NCBI GenBank assembly: GCA_013002105.1
Contig: JABDKS010000828.1
Span: 1-13,271 of the forward strand
Direction of reading: 5' to 3'
DNA from: Pirellulaceae bacterium
GTDB taxonomy: Bacteria > Planctomycetota > Planctomycetia > Pirellulales > Pirellulaceae
Length of the DNA stretch: 13,271 nucleotides
Part shown: positions 1 to 6,710 of the stretch, in pieces
Position numbering within the stretch: position 1 is the first letter of the stretch
How the letters are laid out: each line of letters opens with the position of its first letter
Position numbers and translations under genes: made by a program
The notes under the pieces: generated by a model
Told to the model about the DNA's origin: nothing
What the model saw: only the letters and a program-made list of their open reading frames with translations
Database searches by the model: none

Positions 1-29
1 CCCCGTTGGCTCGCTTAGGCTCACCACCG

Positions 30-81
30 ACCCTCCCGCGACAGCGTGTTTTCCAATGGAAAGTCATACGCGCGGGAGGGT
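30..81. repeat. Perfect 11-bp inverted repeat (hairpin)
   Basis: ACCCTCCCGCG at 30-40 is matched by its exact reverse complement at 71-81, with a 30-nt loop. The loop carries a smaller inverted repeat (TTTCC...GGAAA, about 50-62). The structure is seen directly; its function is unknown. It could be a transcription-end hairpin for a gene left of the window. Confidence 0.6.
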
Positions 82-121
82 AAAGTGTTGATTGCAAAAG
101 CCGACTTGTGGGTAAAGACAA

Positions 122-180
122 GGTTCCCACCGGCCATTGATAGACGCCGGCAACCCGCACCGAATCGGCCGGTAGGAACC
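122..180. repeat. 14-bp inverted repeat with one mismatch
   Basis: GGTTCCCACCGGCC at 122-135 pairs with GGCCGGTAGGAACC at 167-180 at 13 of 14 positions around a 31-nt loop. The long GC-rich stem would fold stably in RNA. There is no poly-T tail. Its role is unknown. Confidence 0.6.
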
Positions 181-390
181 GGCGCCACGTTGCTGCTGTT
201 GCAGGCATCGCGAACTGCGGAACAGCCGTTAGGACCGTCACAGCACGGCGCGGCAGCCGCCATTGCTGGTCAAAACACTCAAAAATCGGCCGCATTATCC
301 TAAACAGGCTCGTTAAACTCGGACTTCTCCACAGCCAGTCCACGCCGTCGGTCCGCTCGCGGTCGAAGCTCAGATCGTCTCGTTCACCCT

Positions 391-1668
391 ATGCAGCTCT
401 TTCATTTCCTGGTCGTCATCACATCACTCAGTTGCGGATCCCTCCCCGCGGCCGATTCTGGCGTGACGCGTCCGCTGCTGGCGACCACTGCTCTGGTGGG
501 ACTTTGGTCCATGCTCGCCCACTTGGGATCGCGGATGATCGCCAAGCAAGTTGCCATCGACGAACTGGATCCGCACATGGGTGCCCGGTGGCTGGAAAAG
601 CAACTGGAGATTTTTCGCTGGATGTCGCTGCTGGTGATCGTTTTGTGTCTGGCCGGATTTGGATTGGCACGCACGCTCGATTCGATTCCCGTGTTGATGG
701 ATTCGATGTTACTGCAGTCGATCGTGCTGTTGGCTCCCGGTTTGATCATGACCGTTGCCACCTGGTCGGCAGAACATCGTTACGGCGTACAACTGGGTTA
801 TACGCAGCCTGGACTGAGTAACCACGTGGGATCTTTGTGGCTCTCCTTCCGCAGCGGACTCGCGTGGCTGGTCGCGCCCGTCGTCTTACTTTTGGGTATA
901 TCGGACTTGATCGCTTTGTTGCCGATCACACCGGCGGTGGCCGGTTGGTCGACCGCCGCGGTGGTTCTGTTTTTTATTGTGTTGGGACTGCCGTTGTTGA
1001 TACGCAGGCTATTCAAAACCGAGCCGATCGACACCGAGACGCAACGTTGGATGGAAGAATTGATGTTGGCGGCGGGCGTCAAAGGCACCAAACCCATTCG
1101 CTGGAACACCGGTCAGACGGCATTCAACGCGATGGTCGCCGGTTTTGTCGCCCGTTGGCGAACGCTATTGCTGTCAGACCGATTACTGGATCAATTGCCA
1201 CGCGATCAGATCGCCATGGTGGTACTGCACGAAGCCGCTCATTTGCGCCGCAAGCATGTGCCGATGCGAATGCTTGCAGTTTTGCCCGCCTGGATCGCTG
1301 GAATGCTGGTCAGTCAAATCGCCGGCGAATCGACTTGGGCAATGCCGTTGGGAACGGTCGCAGGCATCTTGTTGACAATGTTGATACTGCGAATCGTCGC
1401 GTATCGCAGCGAATTCGATGCGGATGTTCAGGCATGCATGCTGGCTGAAAAGATCGCTGCCACCGTCGACGATGTACCCAGCAGCTATGACGCCGCTTGT
1501 GAATCACTCAGCGCGGCGTTGATGCGAGTGACTTCGGATCAACCCGCCTCGCGAAAACCAACTTGGCTTCACCCTGGCGTGACCGACCGAGTCGATTGGA
1601 TGCGTCGCCATCGCGCGATGCCCCACAACAACACCGCCAGCGCCGGGACCATCGCGAACCCAGCGTAG
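391..1668 (+). CDS. M48-family membrane zinc metallopeptidase
   Basis: A 425-residue integral membrane protein with the M48 (HtpX/BlaR1/Ste24-like) signature. The zinc-binding HEXXH is HEAAH at 280-284, and the third-ligand motif EFDAD is at 341-345. A conserved HP followed by an Arg (394-400) closes the domain, as is common in M48 enzymes. About seven hydrophobic segments are visible (roughly 27-50, 75-95, 107-127, 155-180, 187-207, 293-312, 315-337), so the catalytic site lies between the fifth and sixth helices on the cytoplasmic or membrane face. ATG 391 is the first possible start after the in-frame stop at 301; it has no clear Shine-Dalgarno motif. Expected role: proteolysis of membrane or regulatory proteins; the substrate cannot be told. 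No adjacent BlaI-like repressor is seen, so a BlaR1-type sensor role is not supported. The last 33 codons overlap the opposing gene at 1569-2003. Confidence 0.88.
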   Translation: MQLFHFLVVITSLSCGSLPAADSGVTRPLLATTALVGLWSMLAHLGSRMIAKQVAIDELDPHMGARWLEKQLEIFRWMSLLVIVLCLAGFGLARTLDSIPVLMDSMLLQSIVLLAPGLIMTVATWSAEHRYGVQLGYTQPGLSNHVGSLWLSFRSGLAWLVAPVVLLLGISDLIALLPITPAVAGWSTAAVVLFFIVLGLPLLIRRLFKTEPIDTETQRWMEELMLAAGVKGTKPIRWNTGQTAFNAMVAGFVARWRTLLLSDRLLDQLPRDQIAMVVLHEAAHLRRKHVPMRMLAVLPAWIAGMLVSQIAGESTWAMPLGTVAGILLTMLILRIVAYRSEFDADVQACMLAEKIAATVDDVPSSYDAACESLSAALMRVTSDQPASRKPTWLHPGVTDRVDWMRRHRAMPHNNTASAGTIANPA

Positions 1669-2003
1669 CCGTGCCACTGAATCAGTTGGTGCATTGTCTC
1701 GGTCGATGGAAAGGGCAGCATACAGGCGCCCACCGTGGCGATCGTCAGCAGCCCGGTGGTGATCAGCGACCAAAAACCCAATCGCTGAATCGCGCCGGAC
1801 GTGTGACTGCTGAGATTGGGCCACATCCAGATGAGTGCGACAACCGGCAATCCGAATACCAACGCACCGCTGGCAATCATGTGAGCCAATAACCACATTC
1901 CGCCAAGATGCCCACCAAACAATACGGGTAACGCGGTGGCCGTCAGTACCGCAAGTACCACGACGAGAGCGAAGATCAAAATGCGATCGATCCAGATTTT
2001 CAT
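1569..2003 (-). CDS. Small four-helix membrane protein, putative cytochrome b-type partner of the heptahaem cytochrome
   Basis: A 144-residue, very hydrophobic protein with four predicted transmembrane helices (about 5-28, 36-60, 75-97, 111-130). His residues lie in or at the ends of helices (H32, H41, H67, H105, H111), a pattern expected of small b-type cytochromes or quinol-interacting membrane subunits. The family itself is not one I can name. It follows the heptahaem cytochrome gene by 19 bp on the same strand. An excellent Shine-Dalgarno motif (AAGGAG, complement of 2011-2016) lies 7 nt before the ATG, so co-transcription is very likely. The inferred job is to pass electrons between the membrane quinone pool and the multihaem protein. 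Its last helix and tail are encoded opposite the 3' end of the M48 gene (100-bp antisense overlap). It could instead be a CopD-like or purely structural membrane protein. Confidence 0.72.
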   Translation of the reverse strand: MKIWIDRILIFALVVVLAVLTATALPVLFGGHLGGMWLLAHMIASGALVFGLPVVALIWMWPNLSSHTSGAIQRLGFWSLITTGLLTIATVGACMLPFPSTETMHQLIQWHGYAGFAMVPALAVLLWGIARWRRIQSTRSVTPG

Positions 2004-2010
2004 ACTGTTT

Positions 2011-2016
2011 CTCCTT
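2011..2016 (-). promoter_or_regulatory. Shine-Dalgarno site of the four-helix membrane protein
   Basis: The minus strand reads AAGGAG here, 7 nt before the ATG at 2003 and inside the 19-bp gap after the cytochrome stop codon. It fixes the start and supports translation from an operon mRNA. Confidence 0.75.
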
Positions 2017-2022
2017 GGCCGC

Positions 2023-4236
2023 TTACGCGGTCTGCCGACCTGCTAATCGTGCAGCGACGGCGCCGACACCGATGAACAGTGTCATCAGCAACAATCCAAT
2101 CGAACCGGCAACGATGTACTTAAACGATTTGCGACCACTGAATAATTCGTTCCACGCGAGCCGCTGATCGGCATTGACACCTTGCAACGACGCCATCGTT
2201 AGCGGTTCCCCTTGATCCGGACCGGGACCCATCGCACGCACGGTCGATGCAAACAGTTTGCCGTCGTCGCTATGGCATTCGGTGCATCCGGTGATACCCA
2301 ACGACCATCCGGCAGGTCGAACATTGTGTGCCAGCGGCCACTGCACCATCTGCACGCCCGACAACTCCGCCGCGTCGATCTGTTTCAATGTTTTTTCTTC
2401 GTCGCCTCTGGTGTAAACGTGTCCGGCGGAGACGTAAACGACTTGCTCTGCCTTCAATTCTTCTTCTAAAGCCTCGATCGCGGCAGACACCTTTTCGGCG
2501 AACAATTCGGCACCCTTTGCGGCTTGCTTGGCATCCGCTTTCGTCCGGTCGGCGTCAGTCCATTCTTCCTCGGGAACTCGCGCACAGTCCTCGCCCAAGA
2601 CTTCTTTCAAATCGGAACTGCTGAGTTTGGGGCGGACCAATTCTTCGACAAAATCTTTGCGAACTCGCAACGTCCGTCGCGTCAATTCGTACACCTGCTC
2701 GGGCGAAATCGGCTCGATGACACCATCGGACAGTTTGCCCCAATAAGCGGGCCACATCGCCCGGTGCGGGGTGACCTTGCCATTGGGCTGCTTGGAATAA
2801 ACTGGGCCCTGGATGATCGGCAACTCGGTTCCCGATCGGTGGCCTTTGTCGCCCAGACCGTGTGCCAACGATGTCATGATCCGCAAGGCTTGCTCACGCG
2901 GAGCCGGACCCGAATGGCATGCCGTGCAGGAGAGTTTCTCGAAGTGGATCGGTGGCAACCCCGCGTGCATTGGCTGGGGTGAACCGAGTCGTCCGGCGCG
3001 TCTCATCAAATCACCGTGGACAGGATCGGAATGGTCACCCGTCGTTTCTCCGCCTGCTGGATCATCAGCGTGTTGGGCGCCCAAATGGCAACCTGCGCAC
3101 GAAAGTGTTGCCACGGGATGCCCACTTGGGTTTTTCTCGCCGGGAAACCCGCGAACGATGTGGTGATCAATCCCGTTGCGGTGACAATCGACGCAAGCCA
3201 TTCCGGCTCGCAAATGAACGTCTTCGTCGTGGATCCATCGTGGCTCGACCCCCTGTTCATCGACCGTCCGTTGGCTATGGCACTGATAACAGGCATTGCT
3301 GTCGGGATGGCGGATCAAATCCATGAACACGGTGCCATCGGGAGCGAACCGTCTCGCGTCATACGCCACCTTGGGCAGCTTTTCTTTGACCGATTCGTCA
3401 GCCGGATCCGAACCATCTTTGATTCGCGAAACGTTGCCGTCGATGGTTCCCAATCGTAAACCGGCGGTCGCTGCCCAAGCAAAATTCTCGTCGGCGATTT
3501 GATCGCGACGTTGGTTGAAATCGTAAACGCCCGGTTTGGAGTGACAGATCATGCAATCGACATCCAACGGACCGGCCAGACTCCAACGCGACGTCGTCGG
3601 ATCGGTTTGCTCGTCACCGGCAGATTCGTTGTCACCGTCTGCTGTGTTGCCGCCTTCGTTGTCACCGTCTGCTGGGTCGCCATCTGCTGGGTCACCGTCT
3701 GCCGGGTCACCGTCATCATTCGGGTCCGCTTTGTCGGTTGCCGCGGCCACACCGCCACCCGGGATGCGACCGCCGAACTGCCTGGTCATCTCGAATGTTG
3801 TCAGGCCCAGATCGCGTGGATCAAACGTGTGCGACCAGTCACGATACGAAAGGGGCAATTGGGTACCGGTCCGAGTGTCGGTCCAAATCCACGGTTCGCC
3901 TTCGCGTCCCGCGGTCGCGTCGGGATCAAACGCGTTGAAGTGCCAGCCGTGTGAAATGGTCTCGTAGTCGTGACATCGACCGCAAGTTTTGATCGATGAA
4001 TAGGGTTGATCCGACTCGGGTGTGATTTTGCGATTGTTGGCGTCGTACAGGTCGATGTGGTGCAAAAAGTTGGCATCGCTATCGCTGTGAGCAAACTTGG
4101 ACGCATCCACCGCTGTCACCTGCGTCGGACGCAGCGCCGTGATCATCGAAATCATCACGACAGTCGCCACCCAAAATAGCGGTCGAAACCGAGTGGACCG
4201 AGCAAACAGACAAAGAGCCGAATCGTAAAAATGCAT
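2023..4236 (-). CDS. Membrane-anchored heptahaem cytochrome c
   Basis: A 737-residue protein with seven CXXCH haem c sites: CGRCH 85-89, CMICH 228-232, CYQCH 316-320, CVDCH 348-352, CAGCH 380-384, CTACH 437-441 and CTECH 651-655. An N-terminal hydrophobic segment (about 20-43) is a signal peptide or anchor. A C-terminal helix (about 706-730) ending in basic residues anchors the protein with the haem domain outside the cytoplasm. Many extra His residues between the motifs could be distal ligands. Residues about 171-210 form an Asp/Gly-rich low-complexity insert encoded by 15-bp repeats. A charged helical stretch (about 565-600) separates haems 6 and 7. Planctomycetes are known to carry large multihaem cytochromes. 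With the four-helix membrane protein just downstream, a quinone-linked electron-transfer role is inferred, but the terminal partner is unknown. The ATG at 4236 is preceded only by a weak purine-rich stretch; Met28 is a possible alternative. Confidence 0.87.
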   Translation of the reverse strand: MHFYDSALCLFARSTRFRPLFWVATVVMISMITALRPTQVTAVDASKFAHSDSDANFLHHIDLYDANNRKITPESDQPYSSIKTCGRCHDYETISHGWHFNAFDPDATAGREGEPWIWTDTRTGTQLPLSYRDWSHTFDPRDLGLTTFEMTRQFGGRIPGGGVAAATDKADPNDDGDPADGDPADGDPADGDNEGGNTADGDNESAGDEQTDPTTSRWSLAGPLDVDCMICHSKPGVYDFNQRRDQIADENFAWAATAGLRLGTIDGNVSRIKDGSDPADESVKEKLPKVAYDARRFAPDGTVFMDLIRHPDSNACYQCHSQRTVDEQGVEPRWIHDEDVHLRAGMACVDCHRNGIDHHIVRGFPGEKNPSGHPVATLSCAGCHLGAQHADDPAGGETTGDHSDPVHGDLMRRAGRLGSPQPMHAGLPPIHFEKLSCTACHSGPAPREQALRIMTSLAHGLGDKGHRSGTELPIIQGPVYSKQPNGKVTPHRAMWPAYWGKLSDGVIEPISPEQVYELTRRTLRVRKDFVEELVRPKLSSSDLKEVLGEDCARVPEEEWTDADRTKADAKQAAKGAELFAEKVSAAIEALEEELKAEQVVYVSAGHVYTRGDEEKTLKQIDAAELSGVQMVQWPLAHNVRPAGWSLGITGCTECHSDDGKLFASTVRAMGPGPDQGEPLTMASLQGVNADQRLAWNELFSGRKSFKYIVAGSIGLLLMTLFIGVGAVAARLAGRQTA
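3631..3720. repeat. Degenerate 15-bp tandem repeat inside the cytochrome gene
   Basis: About six 15-bp units (GTCACCGTCTGCTGG and variants) run in phase at 3631-3720. The block 3661-3705 is nearly regular. On the coding strand they specify repeats of the Asp-Gly-Asp-Pro-Ala type, giving an acidic flexible linker at residues about 173-202 between haems 1 and 2. The unit length is a multiple of three, so changes in copy number keep the frame. Confidence 0.8.
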
Positions 4237-4425
4237 TTCGCTCTCGAAATGGACGTTTTGTTACAAATTTCAGGCGTCAGCAGTATTCGCGAACGTGCCG
4301 ACTCGCCCCATTCACTGATCACCAAGGAAAGATCATACTTTGATGTGACGTGGGGAAGCGACTGACCGAGTCAAAAACCACGCCACAATCCAACTATAAC
4401 TTCCAAACATTCGGAGACGAAGACG
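4237..4425. promoter_or_regulatory. Divergent promoter region between the cytochrome operon and tpx
   Basis: This 189-bp gap separates two divergent genes and must hold both promoters. A TATAAC box at 4395-4400 is a possible -10 for tpx, and the minus-strand TATGAT at 4337-4332 a possible -10 for the cytochrome operon. Neither has a convincing -35 at 16-18 bp. A short inverted repeat GACT...AGTC (4360-4372) lies between them. No known operator was recognised. Confidence 0.35.
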
Positions 4426-4941
4426 ATGGGCCGCACTGGAGTGATCACTTTTAAGGGGAATCCCATGACATTGGCCGGCGACGATCTCGCTGTCGGTTCA
4501 TCGGCTCCTGATTTCACCCTGCACTATGCCGAAAACGGCCTGCAGGCGCTGACGCTCGATGACCTCAAGGGCAAGCCCAGCATCATCAGCATCGTGCCGA
4601 GTTTGGACACACCCACTTGTGCCGTGCAAACAAAACGCTTCAACAGCGAACTGGCATCGCTGGGTGACAAGGTCAATTGCGTGACCGTCAGCCGCGACTT
4701 GCCGTTCGCACAGGCGAGATTCTGTGGTGCCGAAGACATCAAGATGCGGACCGCCAGCGACTACCAAACGCATGATTTCGGTAACGATTACGGCGTAACG
4801 ATTGACGAACTGAAACTGTTGACACGAGCAGTCGTGGTTTTGGACGCCGAAGGCAAAGTCGCGTACAAGGAAATTGTCGCGGAAGTTACCGAAGAACCTG
4901 ATTACGACGCCGCGATGGCCGCATTACGGATGCTGGTCTAG
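4426..4941 (+). CDS. tpx: Thiol peroxidase (atypical 2-Cys peroxiredoxin)
   Basis: A 171-residue protein that matches the Tpx family over its full length. The start MGRTGVITFKGNP is the usual Tpx N-terminus, which supports the ATG at 4426; a GGAG/GAAG purine stretch lies just upstream. The peroxidatic Cys is C65 in the motif SLDTPTC and the resolving Cys is C100 in ARFCGAED, the spacing expected for the intramolecular disulfide. R134 in LLTRAVVVLD is the conserved active-site Arg. The enzyme reduces hydrogen peroxide and, preferentially, alkyl and lipid hydroperoxides, using thioredoxin as electron donor. It is normally cytoplasmic in didermal bacteria without an export signal, and no signal peptide is seen here. 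It is divergent to the cytochrome operon. The downstream gap to trhO contains palindromic repeats, so a separate transcript is likely. Confidence 0.95.
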   Translation: MGRTGVITFKGNPMTLAGDDLAVGSSAPDFTLHYAENGLQALTLDDLKGKPSIISIVPSLDTPTCAVQTKRFNSELASLGDKVNCVTVSRDLPFAQARFCGAEDIKMRTASDYQTHDFGNDYGVTIDELKLLTRAVVVLDAEGKVAYKEIVAEVTEEPDYDAAMAALRMLV

Positions 4942-4966
4942 CAAACGCCGCTCCGTTACCCAACTC

Positions 4967-4993
4967 GTAGGCCAGGACCTGTCCTGGCGTTAC
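4967..4993. repeat. Dispersed palindromic repeat, copy A
   Basis: The core GCCAGGAC-CT-GTCCTGGC at 4971-4988 is a perfect 8-bp inverted repeat, flanked by GTAG before and GTTAC after. The 22 nt from 4967 to 4988 recur exactly at 10230-10251 and, inverted, at 10260-10281. This makes it a member of a dispersed intergenic family. Confidence 0.85.
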
Positions 4994-5010
4994 AAATAAA
5001 CCGTTTGGAT

Positions 5011-5039
5011 GTGTCGCCAGAACAGGACCTGGCGGACAC
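5011..5039. repeat. Related palindromic repeat, copy B
   Basis: GTGTCGCCAG at 5011-5020 pairs with CTGGCGGACAC at 5029-5039 with one bulged base, around AACAGGAC. It shares the CCAG/AGGACCTGGC core with copy A, 17 bp to its left, so the two form a pair. Translation through this copy creates the artificial N-terminus of the longer trhO frame. Confidence 0.7.
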
Positions 5040-5058
5040 TGTTTGTTACGATCCGACT

Positions 5059-6105
5059 ATGAATCTGTCGTCTGATCCTATCGTCGTTGCCGCGCTGTAT
5101 CGCTTCGTCACGCTCGATGATTATGCGTCGCTGCGTGACCCGATTCTTGCCGTGATGCAGCGGGCGGCGGTTCGTGGTTCGCTATTGTTGGCGGCCGAAG
5201 GAATCAATGGCACGGTGGCGGGATCGCGGCAAGGCATTGACCAGGTATTGGCTTACCTGCGATCGGATCCCCGGCTGACGTCGCTGGAAGTCAAAGAGTC
5301 GCTTTGCGAGGAAATGCCATTCAAGCGGACGCGGGTACGGTTAAAAAAAGAAATCGTCACGATGGGTGTCCAGGGAATTGACCCCAACGACGCCGTCGGC
5401 ACCTACGTCGATCCCAAAGATTGGAATCATTTGATATCCGATCCCGACGTCACGGTGATCGATACGCGAAACGATTACGAAGTTGCGATTGGAACATTTC
5501 GCGGGGCTCAGAATCCCGATACGCATACGTTTCGTGAATTTCCCGAATACGTCGACACGCACCTGGATCCGCACGAGCACAAGAAGGTGGCGATGTTTTG
5601 CACCGGTGGTATCCGTTGCGAAAAATCGACTGCCTTGTTGAAGGCCAAAGGATTTGATCAGGTGTACCACCTGCGTGGCGGGATCCTGAAATACTTGGAG
5701 CAGGTGCCCGCGGAAGAATCACTTTGGGAAGGCGACTGTTTTGTCTTTGACCAACGCGTCGCCGTCGGTCACGCACTGGAAGAATCCGAACACGAAATGT
5801 GCTTTGCCTGCGGCTGGCCGGTCAGTGAAGAAGACCGGCAGCATGCGGATTATCTGGCCGGTGTTCATTGTGCCCGCTGCGTCGATCGGCTCACCGAGTC
5901 GCAGCGGCAGCGGTTTGCCGAGCGGCAGCGACAAATCCAAGCCGAGCGGCAGCGACAAATCCAAGCCGAGCGGCAGCGACAAATCCAAGCCGAGCGGCAG
6001 CGACAAATCGAAGCCGAGCGGCAGCGACAAATCGAAGCCGAGCGGCAGCGACAGAACAGTGGCCAGAGCCACGATGGGGCAGACCACCGCACCGATCCGG
6101 TCTAA
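5059..6105 (+). CDS. trhO: tRNA uridine(34) hydroxylase, rhodanese-domain protein (TrhO/YceA, UPF0176)
   Basis: 348 residues from the ATG at 5059. TrhO hydroxylates U34 of certain tRNAs to 5-hydroxyuridine in an oxygen-dependent reaction. The N-terminal domain (about 1-105, with [14 protein letters not shown]) is typical of UPF0176. The rhodanese domain (about 115-225) carries the active-site loop [12 protein letters not shown] with catalytic C181, matching the position of the E. coli enzyme. A four-Cys cluster follows (MCFACGWPV ... HCARC). The frame is open back to an ATG at 5005, but those 18 codons lie in palindromic repeat DNA and are not part of the family, so 5059 is preferred; it has no clear Shine-Dalgarno motif. 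The C-terminal tail is unusual: six units of the AERQRQIQ type form a highly charged, probably helical extension encoded by a 24-bp minisatellite, followed by a short polar end. Confidence 0.92.
   Translation: MNLSSDPIVVAALYRFVTLDDYASLRDPILAVMQRAAVRGSLLLAAEGINGTVAGSRQGIDQVLAYLRSDPRLTSLEVKESLCEEMPFKRTRVRLKKEIVTMGVQGIDPNDAVGTYVDPKDWNHLISDPDVTVIDTRNDYEVAIGTFRGAQNPDTHTFREFPEYVDTHLDPHEHKKVAMFCTGGIRCEKSTALLKAKGFDQVYHLRGGILKYLEQVPAEESLWEGDCFVFDQRVAVGHALEESEHEMCFACGWPVSEEDRQHADYLAGVHCARCVDRLTESQRQRFAERQRQIQAERQRQIQAERQRQIQAERQRQIEAERQRQIEAERQRQNSGQSHDGADHRTDPV
5917..6054. repeat. 24-bp minisatellite in the 3' end of trhO
   Basis: Five full units (starts 5917, 5941, 5965, 5989, 6013) and an 18-bp partial sixth (6037-6054) are almost identical. 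They are GCCGAGCGGCAGCGACAAAT plus CCAA in the first three and CGAA in the last two full copies. The unit is eight codons (AERQRQIQ or AERQRQIE). Near-identity implies recent expansion by slippage or recombination. The repeat opens all reading frames, which produces many spurious frames here. Confidence 0.95.
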
Positions 6106-6160
6106 ATCGTCGATTCGGGACTGACGCGTCGTGCCCTGGCCGAAATTGGGCTCGTTTCGC

Positions 6161-6166
6161 TAGAAT
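6161..6166 (+). promoter_or_regulatory. Possible -10 box for the 138-residue protein gene
   Basis: TAGAAT lies 54 bp before the ATG at 6221, in the 115-bp gap after trhO. A weak -35-like TGGCCG at 6137-6142 is 18 bp upstream. This is a candidate only, based on consensus similarity. Confidence 0.35.
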
Positions 6167-6220
6167 GGGACGTATCGAACAAAAAACCCCTCCAACGAGC
6201 ATTGGAACAGGAAGCTCCCT

Positions 6221-6637
6221 ATGGCGACCAAAAACGTGGATCCGATTGATTTTAAGATTTTGCCGGAAGACCAGGACGAAGATAGTTTTGTCAGCATTTG
6301 GAATATCGCATCGGCGACTTGCAGTGGCGACCAAGAAAAGACGCGGGCGTTGGCTGCCAAACTTTTGAATTTCTTGTGCAAACGTGATTGCGATTTCGTC
6401 GTCATCAGCCCGGCCGATTCCGAGTTTTTGGATCAGAAATTCGAGGCCGAAAACAAGTTGCTGTACGACTGGAAACCCGAAAGCGAATACGTCGACATCC
6501 TGTCACAGCACGCCGAAGTTCCGGCCAAGGCTTTCATGTCGTTTTTGACCACGCACAAGTTCAGCCCGGTGACCAAGTACAACCCGCGACGAGCCGATCG
6601 CGTCGAATGGTTCAACGAACGGTGGTGTGTAGGTTGA
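6221..6637 (+). CDS. Conserved-looking hypothetical protein, 138 residues
   Basis: I do not recognise the family. It is a soluble protein with no signal peptide or membrane segment, containing about 13% acidic residues near the N-terminus (PEDQDEDSF) and several aromatic residues at the C-terminus (VEWFNERWCVG). Three Cys (CSGD, LCKRDCDF) and one near the end (WCVG) do not form a known motif. The coding case is good: an AGGAAG Shine-Dalgarno (6209-6214) lies 6 nt before the ATG, base use is like the neighbours, a TAGAAT box lies upstream, and a strong intrinsic terminator sits 24 bp after the stop. It appears to be a single-gene transcript. No function is proposed. Confidence 0.75.
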   Translation: MATKNVDPIDFKILPEDQDEDSFVSIWNIASATCSGDQEKTRALAAKLLNFLCKRDCDFVVISPADSEFLDQKFEAENKLLYDWKPESEYVDILSQHAEVPAKAFMSFLTTHKFSPVTKYNPRRADRVEWFNERWCVG

Positions 6638-6661
6638 TTCAGGCACCCGCTTGCTGCAATC

Positions 6662-6710
6662 GCCTCGTGTCGTTGTCCATTCTTTGATGGCAACTATCGA
6701 GGCTTTTTTT
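6662..6710 (+). terminator. Intrinsic terminator of the 138-residue protein gene
   Basis: A nested stem GCCTCG (6662-6667) with CGAGGC (6698-6703) encloses GTTG-T-CCAT (6672-6680) with ATGGCAAC (6687-6694) around a 6-nt loop. Seven Ts follow (6704-6710). It begins 24 bp after the stop codon at 6637. Confidence 0.85.

Larger units (their letters stand above)
1..390. other. Non-coding, inverted-repeat-rich region left of the M48 gene
   Basis: No convincing gene is seen here. Open frames on both strands (for example 46-303 plus and 21-263 minus) lack a ribosome binding site and any recognisable protein features. The stretch instead holds three strong inverted repeats: 30-40 with 71-81 (11 bp, perfect), 122-135 with 167-180 (13 of 14 positions), and 195-203 with 216-226 (9 pairs with a 2-nt bulge). 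None is followed by a T-run, so these are not obvious intrinsic terminators. They may be the tail of an upstream transcription unit, a structured RNA, or a degenerate repeat element. Nothing clear was seen in 241-390, and no Shine-Dalgarno motif precedes 391. Confidence 0.5.

Noticed and set aside
46..303. Open frame of 85 codons, plus strand
   Set aside because: It lies across two strong hairpins, has no ribosome binding site, and its composition shows no protein-like features.
837..1448. 203-codon plus-strand frame inside the M48 gene
   Set aside because: It is an out-of-frame shadow of the M48 coding sequence, Arg/Gly-rich and without motifs.
3499..3954. Plus-strand frame with VTVCWV repeats opposite the cytochrome
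   Set aside because: It is the antisense of the 15-bp acidic repeat; the minus frame has seven haem motifs.
5005..5058. Longer N-terminus for trhO
   Set aside because: The extra codons are translated repeat DNA and do not belong to the family; the ATG at 5059 fits the expected start.
5917..6054. CRISPR array
   Set aside because: The units are contiguous 24-bp direct repeats with no spacers and lie inside a coding sequence.
5865..6334. Several open frames on both strands over the trhO minisatellite
   Set aside because: A 24-bp repeat without stops opens all frames; the proteins are pure repeats.
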